Positions 18,310 through 26,767 of a stretch of 64,000 nt of DNA are shown in pieces; position 1 is the first letter of the stretch, and the number at the start of each line of letters is the position of its first letter. Position numbers and translations under genes: made by a program. The DNA comes from Ruegeria sp. ANG-S4 (GTDB lineage Bacteria; Pseudomonadota; Alphaproteobacteria; Rhodobacterales; Rhodobacteraceae). The stretch is taken from contig NZ_JWLK01000005.1 in the NCBI RefSeq assembly GCF_000814005.1, positions 310,001-374,000 on the forward strand, in the 5' to 3' direction. The notes below the pieces were generated by a model. It had not been told where the DNA came from. It was given only the letters and a program-made list of their open reading frames with translations, and searched no databases.

Positions 18310-19230
18310 CTAACGACGGGACAGGTGGATGCCGGCGATCATGCAGCGCACCGATCCACCGGCGGTTTCGATTGTGGGGACAGAAAGGGGCAGCGGCGTG
18401 GCGCTGCCCTCGATAATGGAAATCTGATCGGGGCGAAGCGCCTGAAGCGCGCGGGCCGAAAGGGCCAGGACCAAACCATCGCGTCCGCTCAACTCGATCG
18501 CGTTACCGGCGAAATTAGCGATTTGTTCATGCGTCAGGTCGATGACGGTGCGACCGGACTCCTCCAGCCGCGACCGAACCGTGGCGCGGCGTTCCGCGTC
18601 GGGGATCATGTCGAGACAGATCAGCGCATACTGCGTGCCGATGCCCATCAGCACGTTTGTGTGGTACACATCGCGCCCGTCGCGATCCCGTGCTTCGAAG
18701 GCGATCGGTTCATAGTTAAAATGGGTACAGAACCGTTCCAACAGAACCGGATCGGCGCGGTTGGATTTCACCGTGTAGGCGATGCGTCCGACGTGATCCA
18801 AAACCATGGCGCCCGTGCCCTCAAGCGCAAGGCCGTCTTGTTCAAGGCCCGAGTAATCAATGATGTCCTGAACCCGGTAATCCTGTTTCAGCATCTCGAT
18901 CACGTCGCTACGGCGTTCGCGTCGGCGCGACGGGACGAACATCGGGTAGATTGCCACATGGCCACCGGGATGGGTGGAAAACCAATTGTTGGGAAACACG
19001 CTGTCAGGCGTGTCGCGGTGGCCGTCATCGTCAAAGACATGGACGGTTACCCCGGCGGCGCGCAGTTGCGCGACAGCTGTGTCGTGTTCGTCTCGTGCGG
19101 CGATTGAGGTCGCTTTCGCTGAGGCGTCTGCCAGTGTCTGGAATGCGTTGTCGTGGCTGGTTTCGGGATTGGATTCAAACGCGTGGGGCCGGATCATCAC
19201 CACGGCAGACGGGGACTGAAGTGAGTGCAT
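18310..19230 (-). CDS. ctlX: CtlX-type citrulline hydrolase (deiminase superfamily)
   Basis: A 306-residue cytoplasmic enzyme of the guanidine-modifying (amidinotransferase/deiminase) superfamily. The VVMIRPHAFE start, PDSVFPNNWFSTH acidic loop near residue 72, a histidine in VYHTN near 190 and a C-terminal GGSVRCM cysteine form the expected catalytic set. The CtlX group hydrolyses citrulline to ornithine, which suits the arginase and cyclodeaminase genes on either side. It overlaps the arginase stop by one base (TGATG). A true arginine deiminase or dimethylargininase is the main alternative. Confidence 0.85.
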   Translation of the reverse strand: MHSLQSPSAVVMIRPHAFESNPETSHDNAFQTLADASAKATSIAARDEHDTAVAQLRAAGVTVHVFDDDGHRDTPDSVFPNNWFSTHPGGHVAIYPMFVPSRRRERRSDVIEMLKQDYRVQDIIDYSGLEQDGLALEGTGAMVLDHVGRIAYTVKSNRADPVLLERFCTHFNYEPIAFEARDRDGRDVYHTNVLMGIGTQYALICLDMIPDAERRATVRSRLEESGRTVIDLTHEQIANFAGNAIELSGRDGLVLALSARALQALRPDQISIIEGSATPLPLSVPTIETAGGSVRCMIAGIHLSRR

Positions 19231-20150
19231 CAGAAGCTCCGGGTCGGGCGATCAAAAATGCGGCGCCCCATCAACGAGGCGGTAAGATCGACCATCAATT
19301 TTGCGGTTCGGCCCCTCTCATCAAGGAACGGATTCAGTTCGACTAGGTCCAGCGAACAGACCAACCCGCTTTCATGCAGCAATTCCATCACCAGATGCGC
19401 CTCGCGCTCGGTCGCGCCGCCGGGGACGGTGGTGCCAACGGCCGGTGCTATTGACGGATCAAGGAAGTCGACATCCAATGAAACATGAAGGACACCGTTT
19501 GCCGCGCGCACCTTGTCGAGAAAGGCATTCAACGGCGCCTTTATCCCATGCTCATCGATGCTGCGCATATCGGCCAGCATGGCTTGGTCTTTTTCCAGTA
19601 ACGCGCGCTCGGCTGGGTCGACGGATCGCAGACCGATCATGCCGACGCGGTTCGTTGGAACGGGTGCGGTCAACGCCGGGAACGCATCAAACCCCGGTTG
19701 GCCGGTGACATAAGCGACCGGTGTGCCGTGTAGATTGCCGCTGCTGGTACTGCTTGGTGAGTGAAAGTCGCTGTGGGCGTCCAGCCAGAGCACGAAAAAT
19801 GGCCGTCCGATCTGCGCAGCATGAGCGGCCATTCCCGAAACCGTTCCCATCGACAAAGCGTGATCCCCGCCGAGGATCACGGGCATCCCGTCTTGCGCGG
19901 CATCCTGCACCGCACGTGACAGTGCCATGGTCCATCCGACGCATTCGGGCAGGGCGTAAAGGTGCTCGTCTTCGGGTATTTCGACGGGGTCGGGTGATGT
20001 GTCACCCACATCCGTGACGTCATGCCCTAGATCGGCAAGGGCCTGATAAATCCCGGCAACGCGATAGGCGTCCGGACCCATCCGGCAACCCTGACGCCGT
20101 TTTCCTGCGTCCATCGGTGCGCCGATAAGTATCAGTGATTTTTTGTCCAT
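19230..20150 (-). CDS. rocF: Arginase
   Basis: A 306-residue ureohydrolase that splits arginine to ornithine and urea with a di-manganese centre. The metal-binding motifs are visible: GGDHALSMG, DAHSDFHSP with N and S ligands near, and SLDVDFLDPS. The first residues MDKKSLILIGAPMDAGK are typical for the arginase group rather than agmatinase. It is the first gene of the arginase-ctlX-cyclodeaminase operon and is divergent from the Lrp-type regulator 86 bases away. Confidence 0.93.
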   Translation of the reverse strand: MDKKSLILIGAPMDAGKRRQGCRMGPDAYRVAGIYQALADLGHDVTDVGDTSPDPVEIPEDEHLYALPECVGWTMALSRAVQDAAQDGMPVILGGDHALSMGTVSGMAAHAAQIGRPFFVLWLDAHSDFHSPSSTSSGNLHGTPVAYVTGQPGFDAFPALTAPVPTNRVGMIGLRSVDPAERALLEKDQAMLADMRSIDEHGIKAPLNAFLDKVRAANGVLHVSLDVDFLDPSIAPAVGTTVPGGATEREAHLVMELLHESGLVCSLDLVELNPFLDERGRTAKLMVDLTASLMGRRIFDRPTRSF

Positions 20151-20236
20151 ATGCCTATTTATCGACGCAGGATGGGTTGCGAGAAGAGTTCAAAATGCTC
20201 AAAAAGAAAGGCAGTAACTCGTAATGGGAATTCGCT

Positions 20237-20665
20237 TTGGACGAATTGGATAACAAGCTGTTGAATGCCTTGAACCGGGATGCCCGCGCATCGCTGTCTG
20301 AATTGGCAGAAACCCTTGGTGTGACACGAACGACCGTGCGCAGCCGCTTGCAGCGTCTCAAGCAATCCGGTGAAATTGTCGGATTTACAGTCGTGACCCG
20401 ACAAGCCGTTGCAGAAAGCCCGGTGCGTGGATTGATGATGCTTGAGATTGAAGGTCGCGGAACTGAACGGATCATGTCGCGGATCGCGGCGCTCCAGCAG
20501 GTGAGGGCGGTGCACTCCACCAACGGCAGTTGGGATCTGATTGCTGAAATCGGCGCAGAAACACTGGCGGAACTGGATGGAATTCTGTTCCAGATCCGTC
20601 GCATGGACGGAATCAAACGATCTGAAACCAACCTGTTGCTGTCCACCCGAAAGGGCCGGTCCTAG
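20237..20665 (+). CDS. Lrp/AsnC family transcriptional regulator
   Basis: A 142-residue DNA-binding protein: N-terminal winged HTH (about 1-60, LDNKLLNALNRDAR...LGVTRTTVRSRLQRL) and a C-terminal RAM ligand-binding domain ending in the NLLLSTRKG strand. TTG at 20237 is the best start since no ATG gives the family N-terminus. Lrp-type proteins sense amino acids as octamers. Divergence from the arginase operon across 86 bases suggests it controls that operon in response to arginine or ornithine. Confidence 0.92.
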   Translation: MDELDNKLLNALNRDARASLSELAETLGVTRTTVRSRLQRLKQSGEIVGFTVVTRQAVAESPVRGLMMLEIEGRGTERIMSRIAALQQVRAVHSTNGSWDLIAEIGAETLAELDGILFQIRRMDGIKRSETNLLLSTRKGRS

Positions 20666-20761
20666 CGCACGGGCGGTAACTGTTTGACCGGTCAGAGATT
20701 TGTGTCAATCTCGGTGCAAAGCCCCGATGTTGAGGGTTGCACAAAAAGCAGGACCAAGTTG

Positions 20762-23371
20762 ATGACCACACAGGCCGCACAAGACGAATCGACGCCCGTA
20801 CGCTTGGCCGAGAAGATCACCGCGCTGCTGGAGAAACCGATTGTTCGCATCGCGGTACCGGTTCTGATCACGGTGATTGCGCTTGTCGTGCTGCATGAAC
20901 TGTCTGCCCATGTGAAATGGACCGAGGTCAAAGCTGACGCTGCGGACAAGCCCTGGCGCTTTTTGTTGTTTGCCGTGTGTTGGACAGCGTTCAGTTTCTT
21001 TTCGCTGTCCTTCTACGATGTCCTGGCCGTGCAGAGCGTCGCGGACGGAAAGGTGCCATTGCCTGTGGCAGGTATGGCAGGGGCAAGCGGCTACGCCGTA
21101 TCGAACTGTCTGGGTTTTTCATACATAACCGGAACGGCAATCCGGTACCGGATTTACGCATCGTTAGGGTTGGATCTGGGTCGCGTTGCAGGGGTTATCG
21201 CAACCTCATGGGTGGCGTTTTGGATGGGGCTGGTTCTGGTTCTGGGCCTTCTGCTGACGGTGCATCCCGACGGCATTTCCAAAGCACTGCCCATCAGCGA
21301 AACGTTCGAGACCATAATTGGCCTGTGCCTTCTGACCGGGTTGGTGGTCCTGTTTGTCTGGCTGTCGCGCGGCGGGCGCAGGTTTGGTTTTGCGGGGATT
21401 GAATTCAATCTGCCTGGCGGCAAACTGGCCGGTCTGCTGACGCTGGCCGCGATCGGCGACCTGTTCGGCGCTTCCATGGCGCTTTATGTGCTGATGCCCG
21501 ACGATCTGGGTGTCGGCTATCCGTACTTCTTTACCATTTATATCGCAGCGATTGCCGTGGGCATCCTAAGTCATGCCCCGGGCGGCATCGGTGTATTCGA
21601 AGCCACCTTGATCGCAGGTTTGGGCGCGTCCGGGCGCTCTGACGTTATCGCGGCATTGCTGCTCTATCGTCTCATTTACACGTTCCTGCCCTTTGCCATT
21701 GCGACCTTGTCTATCGCGGTTGCCTCGGCCCTGACACAACGGCATCGGATCGGCGGGGCAGCAACGTGGGTCTACCGGGTGATCCGACCCATTGTGCCGA
21801 TGGTGGCCGCCGGGGTGGCCGCGGTTGCAGGCGTGATCCTGCTGGTCTCGGGCGCTTTGCCGGCAAGTTCGCAAAACCTCGGGGTTCTGCGTGAAGTTTT
21901 GCCCCTGTCATTTGTCGAAGCGTCGCATCTTGCTGGCAGCGCGATTGGTGTGCTGCTGCTGCTGGTTTCGCGCGGTCTTTTCCGCAAGCTTTACCGCGCC
22001 TGGGTCGTCGCTATGTTGCTGATGCTGGCGGGGTTCTTTGCCTCGTTGGCCAAGGGGCTGGACACGCATGAAGCCATATCAATGCTGGCCACCATTGCGT
22101 TGTTGGCGATGTTCCGCGGCGCGTTCTACCGGGTCAGCGGGGCTTCGATCTTTCGGCTGAACATCCCTTGGCTTGTCAGCGTGATCGCTTTGCTTGCGGT
22201 GATCTTCTGGATCGGCCTGTTTGCCTATTCTCACGTGGAATACCAAAACGCGCTTTGGTGGGACTTTGCGTGGAAGGGTGACGCGTCGCGGTTTCTGCGC
22301 TCAAGCCTTGTGGTTGCGGTCATCGTGGGAATTGTCGCAGTGACATCCCTGTTCGGGCGGGACATTCCCGAGCCTGTGCGTACCGAAATCCCGCCGGTTG
22401 TCGCCAAGCTGGCATTGGAGAGCGAAGATACCGAGGCGCAGATTTCGCTGACGGGCGACAAACAATTCCTGATCGCGCCTGATGACAGTGCGTTTCTTGC
22501 CTATGCCGACACGGGCAACGCGCTGATCACCAAAGGAGAGCCGGTTGGCGATGAAACGGCGGGCAAACAACTGATCTGGCAGTTGCGCGAACGTGCGGAT
22601 CGTGAAGGCAAGCTTTGCGCGTTTTACAGTGTGTCCACCAAATATCTTCCCACCTTCCTGGACCTCGGACTGTCGATCCTGAAAATCGGCGAAGTGGCGC
22701 GCGTACCGCTCAAGGATTTTTCGCTGGACGGAAAGTCGCGCAAACGCTTCCGACAGGCCAAAAACCGCGCCGAACGGGAAGAATTTGTCTTTGAAATCAT
22801 TCCCAAGGAGCACATGGGGCCGGTCCTGCCGGAACTGCGCAAGATCTCGGACGATTGGCTTCAGCAGAAAGCGGGTGAGGAAAAGGGTTTTGCGCTGGGC
22901 GGGTTTGACGATGATTACTTGTCCTATTTCGACTTTGCGGTCCTGCGCGACAGTAAGACCGGCAAGATCTGGGCTTTTGCCAACCTGTTTCAGGGCGGGA
23001 ACAAGTCCGAACTGTCACTGGATCTGATGCGGTATGAACCTGACAGCCCCAGTTTCGTGATGGACGCCTTGTTCGCAAACATGATGGCCTGGGGATCCGA
23101 GCAGGGGTTCCACTGGTTCTCGCTCGGGGCCGCGCCGTTTTCGGGCATCGAAAACCGGCAACTTGCCTCGCTGTGGAACCGCATCGGCGGGTTTGTCTAT
23201 GAACACGGCGAGCAATTCTATCACTTTGAAGGATTGCGCGCGTTCAAGCAGAAATTCGACCCGGAATGGAGCCCCAACTACCTTGCCAGCCCTGGTGGTT
23301 TTGCCGCGCCGCGTATCCTGTATGAGGTCAATATTCTCATCTCGGGCGGTCTTCGTGGACTGACCAAATAG
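20762..23371 (+). CDS. mprF: Bifunctional phosphatidylglycerol aminoacyltransferase/flippase
   Basis: An 869-residue inner-membrane protein of full MprF length. The N-terminal ~500 residues hold about a dozen helices of the lysyl-PG flippase domain (including SHAPGGIGVFEA near residue 275), and the C-terminal ~330 residues form the DUF2156 aminoacyl-PG synthase with the FSLGAAPFSG segment. It moves an amino acid, usually Lys or Ala, from tRNA to phosphatidylglycerol and flips the lipid, giving resistance to cationic peptides. ATG at 20762 is chosen; an upstream TTG at 20684 is possible. A perfect TGACCGGTCA palindrome lies at 20685-20694. Which amino acid is used cannot be told. Confidence 0.92.
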   Translation: MTTQAAQDESTPVRLAEKITALLEKPIVRIAVPVLITVIALVVLHELSAHVKWTEVKADAADKPWRFLLFAVCWTAFSFFSLSFYDVLAVQSVADGKVPLPVAGMAGASGYAVSNCLGFSYITGTAIRYRIYASLGLDLGRVAGVIATSWVAFWMGLVLVLGLLLTVHPDGISKALPISETFETIIGLCLLTGLVVLFVWLSRGGRRFGFAGIEFNLPGGKLAGLLTLAAIGDLFGASMALYVLMPDDLGVGYPYFFTIYIAAIAVGILSHAPGGIGVFEATLIAGLGASGRSDVIAALLLYRLIYTFLPFAIATLSIAVASALTQRHRIGGAATWVYRVIRPIVPMVAAGVAAVAGVILLVSGALPASSQNLGVLREVLPLSFVEASHLAGSAIGVLLLLVSRGLFRKLYRAWVVAMLLMLAGFFASLAKGLDTHEAISMLATIALLAMFRGAFYRVSGASIFRLNIPWLVSVIALLAVIFWIGLFAYSHVEYQNALWWDFAWKGDASRFLRSSLVVAVIVGIVAVTSLFGRDIPEPVRTEIPPVVAKLALESEDTEAQISLTGDKQFLIAPDDSAFLAYADTGNALITKGEPVGDETAGKQLIWQLRERADREGKLCAFYSVSTKYLPTFLDLGLSILKIGEVARVPLKDFSLDGKSRKRFRQAKNRAEREEFVFEIIPKEHMGPVLPELRKISDDWLQQKAGEEKGFALGGFDDDYLSYFDFAVLRDSKTGKIWAFANLFQGGNKSELSLDLMRYEPDSPSFVMDALFANMMAWGSEQGFHWFSLGAAPFSGIENRQLASLWNRIGGFVYEHGEQFYHFEGLRAFKQKFDPEWSPNYLASPGGFAAPRILYEVNILISGGLRGLTK

Positions 23372-23374
23372 GTA

Positions 23375-24925
23375 TCAGTTCAGGCTGGCGCGGGTCGGAG
23401 TCTGCTCCAGTAGATCACCCCAATCCGTGCGATACGCCATTTCTGCCAGAACCGTTTCAGGCAGGAATTCGCGGTTTTGCCGGATCTGCCATCCGCCCCC
23501 CAGACCTTTGTAAACGGCCACCAGATTGGCCGAGACCTGTTGGCGTGCCTCGATCAGGTTCGCCTGAGAACGCAGCAGCGCGGTCTGTGTATTCAATATC
23601 CGGGAATAGCTGGCGATCCCGTCCCGGTACTGGTCAACTGCGATTTCAGCAGCCCGGCGCGAGGCATCGACACTGTTTTGGTACAGCGCGACCTGTTTGC
23701 GGGATTCAGTGTATGCGACCATCGCGCTTTCCACTTCGGAATAGGCGGTCAGAACGGTGTTCTGATAGTTTGCGATCAATGCCTGATAGGCTGCATCCTG
23801 TGCGCGGACATTGTTCTTGATCCGCCCGTAGTTCAACACGTTCCAGACAACGCCCGCACTGGTCAGCCCCGTGACGCTGTTGGAACTGAACAGATCCCGC
23901 CCGCCGGACGCCTGCAGCCCGAACGATCCCGAAAGGATGAATTGCGGATAGAGATCGGCCATCGCGATGCCGACTTCGGCGGATTGCGTGGCCGCCGCCA
24001 GTTCCGCCGCCCGCACATCCGGGCGGCGGCGCAGCAGCTCGGTCGGAACGCCGACTGCCACGTTGGACCGTGCGGTGGGGATACGCCCGGAATTGCCAAG
24101 CAATCCGGTCATGCGCGACGGCGTCGTACCCAAAAGAACCGCCAACGTGTTCTTGGCCTGTTGCAGGTCGCTTTGCAGTTCGGGCACGAGCGCCTTGGTA
24201 TTGTTCAGCAGCGCGGTGGATTCCTGCACGTCCAACTCGGTCGTCACACCGTTGTTGAAGCGCAACTCGGTCAGGTCCAGCGATTCCTGTTGCAGTTGGA
24301 TGTTTTCGCGGGCGACGGCCAGCGCCTCCTGCAGCGACCGGATATTGATGTAGATTGCGGCGACGTCGCCTGTCAGCGTCACAAGCGCATCGTCGTAATT
24401 GGCCACCTGCAGCGCCAGATTGGATCGCGCGGCCTGAACCCCGCGACGTTGCGCGCCCCAGACATCAAGCTCCCATTGCGCATCAAATCCGACTTGCGAC
24501 GTTGAAAACTCGGTATCCAGCGGGATGATGCGCCGAATGTCCGAGATGGGGCCAAGGTTTTCGCTGATCCGGCGTTGTTCGATCGATCCTCCGGCAACTT
24601 GCGACTGCGGATACAGTTCGCCAAAGGCGATGCCCAGTTGAGCGCGGGCCTGCAAAACGCGGGCACCGGCGACCTGCAGGCTCAGGTTCTGCGCATAAGC
24701 TTCGGCAATCAACCGGTTGAGCGTCGGGTCGTTGAACGTTTCCCACCATTTGACGACCGGAGCGCTGCGCGAGGTCAAACCGCTGGCGTTGGCATTGGGG
24801 CTGTTGACCTCGATCCACTGTTTGACCACAGGAGAGTTCGGGCGGACGAAATCCGGCCCGACCGGAGCGCAAGCGGCAAGAGTTGCGGCGCATATGGCAG
24901 TACCCATCAACCGGTGGAGTGTCAT
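23375..24925 (-). CDS. NodT-family outer membrane efflux lipoprotein
   Basis: A 516-residue TolC-like outer membrane factor. The N-terminus ends in an LAAC lipobox, so it is a lipoprotein, as in the NodT/OprM group. Two OMF repeats follow, rich in coiled-coil heptads (for example ARVLQARAQLGIAFGELYPQ shortened here, and the mirrored VAYTESRKQVALYQ half). The start at 24925 has a GAGG site at good spacing; the ATG at 24934 touches that site. It follows the HlyD gene directly and probably forms the exit duct for that adaptor and possibly for the RND pump, which lacks its own duct gene. Confidence 0.9.
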   Translation of the reverse strand: MTLHRLMGTAICAATLAACAPVGPDFVRPNSPVVKQWIEVNSPNANASGLTSRSAPVVKWWETFNDPTLNRLIAEAYAQNLSLQVAGARVLQARAQLGIAFGELYPQSQVAGGSIEQRRISENLGPISDIRRIIPLDTEFSTSQVGFDAQWELDVWGAQRRGVQAARSNLALQVANYDDALVTLTGDVAAIYINIRSLQEALAVARENIQLQQESLDLTELRFNNGVTTELDVQESTALLNNTKALVPELQSDLQQAKNTLAVLLGTTPSRMTGLLGNSGRIPTARSNVAVGVPTELLRRRPDVRAAELAAATQSAEVGIAMADLYPQFILSGSFGLQASGGRDLFSSNSVTGLTSAGVVWNVLNYGRIKNNVRAQDAAYQALIANYQNTVLTAYSEVESAMVAYTESRKQVALYQNSVDASRRAAEIAVDQYRDGIASYSRILNTQTALLRSQANLIEARQQVSANLVAVYKGLGGGWQIRQNREFLPETVLAEMAYRTDWGDLLEQTPTRASLN

Positions 24926-24936
24926 GGCACGCATCC

Positions 24937-26082
24937 TCAGATATCCAATGGCCGGATGAAGTTGGCGAACGAGTAGAGGCGGATGTTGATACGTCTCAGA
25001 AACTCAAAACTTTTGCCTTGGCCTGTGTAGATTGCCACGGCTGCATGACCACCTGCCGGGAAAGTGTGACCTTCGGGGACATCCACGGTGATCTGGACAG
25101 CAATCCGACCCGGGATTTTGGGCAGTTCAAAGCCGGGCAGGCGACCTGACGGCAAGTATTGCCCCTGCCGCGTGGCCCACCAGATCGCCTCGACCTTGCC
25201 GGAAAGGATCTCTCCGGGATACAGGTCCAGCGCCACCTCGACCGGCTGGCCGGGTTCGACGAATTTCAGGTTTTGCTGCCGGAAGGTCGCAAGGATGTAG
25301 GGCGCGTCTTCGGTCACGAAACTGGCGATTGCACCCAATCGAATGTCACCCACAACAAGACCCGGACGCGCCTGTTGCGAGACGATCATGCCGTTTTCCG
25401 GCGCGTAGATCGTCGTGTTTTCCAGAAAATACTCTGCCTCGGACAGTTGGGCCTGTGCCTGAAGGATACCGGTGTTCACACCGTCTATCTGTGAGTCCAG
25501 CGCCAGTTGCGACTTTTCCAGATTGGCCTCGGCCTGATTGACCGAGGCTTGGTCTTCGGTGACCTGTTCATTCCATCTGTCCAATTCGTCCTGCCGCGCA
25601 CCCCCTGCCGGCACAAGGTTTTCGTACCGTGCCTGTTGTGTCCGCGCATAAGCCAGCTGCGCATTTGCGCGCTCGACCGCTTCTGTCGATGAAATCACGT
25701 CTTGCTCAAGGATTTTCGCGTTCTGTTCGGCCGCCACAAGCTGGGCCTTGGCATTGTCAACCGCCAGTGAAAATACTGTGTCGTCAAACCGGTAAAGCGG
25801 ATCGCCTTTGGTCACTATGGTGTTGGGTTCCACCAACACCTCGGTCAGGATTGTTGGCTGGGTCAGTCTGGGAACGATCTGGATCGTCGAGCGGACAACA
25901 TGGCTGTCGACGGAAAACGGCTGGAAGAACCGCAAGGCGACCAAAAAGATCAGCAGCAGATGCGCACCAACCCAGAATGAGACAATGCCCCAGGTGATAT
26001 TGAATTTCAGCCATTGCGCCTTGAAGAAGATGAACCAGACGAAAATGATGTAAAAGAGCGTGATGCCCAGGGCGACGAACAT
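24937..26082 (-). CDS. HlyD-family membrane fusion protein
   Basis: A 381-residue adaptor anchored by two N-terminal membrane helices (about 4-24 and 35-55), then a biotinyl-lipoyl-like domain split by a long coiled coil (about 115-215) and a beta-barrel domain (FRQQNLKFVEPGQPVEVALD shortened). The two-helix anchor and DUF3302 partner match the YibH-type arrangement. It overlaps nothing but is packed between the DUF3302 gene (21 bases) and the OMF gene (2 to 11 bases). It likely links an inner membrane component to the NodT duct; the cargo is unknown. Confidence 0.9.
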   Translation of the reverse strand: MFVALGITLFYIIFVWFIFFKAQWLKFNITWGIVSFWVGAHLLLIFLVALRFFQPFSVDSHVVRSTIQIVPRLTQPTILTEVLVEPNTIVTKGDPLYRFDDTVFSLAVDNAKAQLVAAEQNAKILEQDVISSTEAVERANAQLAYARTQQARYENLVPAGGARQDELDRWNEQVTEDQASVNQAEANLEKSQLALDSQIDGVNTGILQAQAQLSEAEYFLENTTIYAPENGMIVSQQARPGLVVGDIRLGAIASFVTEDAPYILATFRQQNLKFVEPGQPVEVALDLYPGEILSGKVEAIWWATRQGQYLPSGRLPGFELPKIPGRIAVQITVDVPEGHTFPAGGHAAVAIYTGQGKSFEFLRRINIRLYSFANFIRPLDI

Positions 26083-26103
26083 TTTACTTTAATTCCTTTG
26101 GGC

Positions 26104-26460
26104 TTAGCTCTTTTCTGCGTCATCGGATTTGGGCAGGTATTCGTCCTTCACCGTTCCGCCCAACCGCTCGATTTCCTTGCGAATGGCCTCTTTTTCTTCG
26201 TCTGTTCCCCGGCGCATATCGACGGTTACGCCGTCATGGAAGGCCCACATGAAAGCATGGACCCAAGGGACAACGGCCAGAAAGCCCATCCAGCCCATGA
26301 TCTTTACCGCTTCGGCATGGGGGTGGTTGCGTTTGATGGCTATGCGGCCCGGCAGACCCATGAGGAACAAAAACAGCGCCATGACTGCTGCAAGCAGCAA
26401 GATCAGTGCCACGAATGTCAGGTAATCGTAGTAGCCGAGTGGCTGTCCCAAAAGTCCCAT
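26104..26460 (-). CDS. DUF3302 inner membrane protein
   Basis: A 118-residue protein with two membrane helices (about 12-38 and 52-76) and a charged C-terminal tail, matching the DUF3302 (YiaW) family that accompanies YibH/YiaV-type HlyD proteins. The start at 26460 follows a consensus AGGAGG site; the longer frame to 26520 would place that site inside the gene. It opens the DUF3302-HlyD-NodT operon. Its function is not established; it may be the small inner-membrane component of the exporter. Confidence 0.88.
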   Translation of the reverse strand: MGLLGQPLGYYDYLTFVALILLLAAVMALFLFLMGLPGRIAIKRNHPHAEAVKIMGWMGFLAVVPWVHAFMWAFHDGVTVDMRRGTDEEKEAIRKEIERLGGTVKDEYLPKSDDAEKS

Positions 26461-26767
26461 GCTCGCGCCTCCTGTTGGGAAGGTTGTCCTATCCTCAATT
26501 GTTGGTGCCCGGTTCGTCAATCAGTTTATGGCCTGTCGGCAAGTCCGTGCAACCGGTTGGACCGCAACCTTGGCTGGTATTCTCGAACCGTACCACGCGC
26601 CAATTGGCGGTCGGTTTTATAGTGTCAGGACCAAATGTGTCTGACAAGGCGCCAGAGCGTTAAGATTTCGGCCACACAGGTGAGGCAGATGCGACGTCAT
26701 TGACGGATGCAGACAAAAAAAACGCCCCACGTGTTAGGTGGGGCGTTTGATGAATTTAAGCATATGT
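26461..26767. other. Intergenic region between RND pump and DUF3302 operon
   Basis: No gene is supported in 307 bases. It contains the RND operon terminator (26715-26747) and the likely promoter of the DUF3302 operon. The overlapping plus-strand frames have no ribosome-binding sites or family resemblance. Confidence 0.55.
26715..26747 (-). terminator. Intrinsic terminator of the RND efflux operon
   Basis: A perfect 10-base-pair stem (AACGCCCCAC at 26721-26730 with 26738-26747) and 7-base loop is followed on the minus strand by eight Ts. It lies 20 bases after the permease stop and separates the pump genes from the DUF3302 operon. Confidence 0.95.

Noticed and set aside
17485..19107. A 540-residue open frame on the plus strand
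   Set aside because: It is antisense to the cyclodeaminase and CtlX genes, which have clear catalytic motifs.
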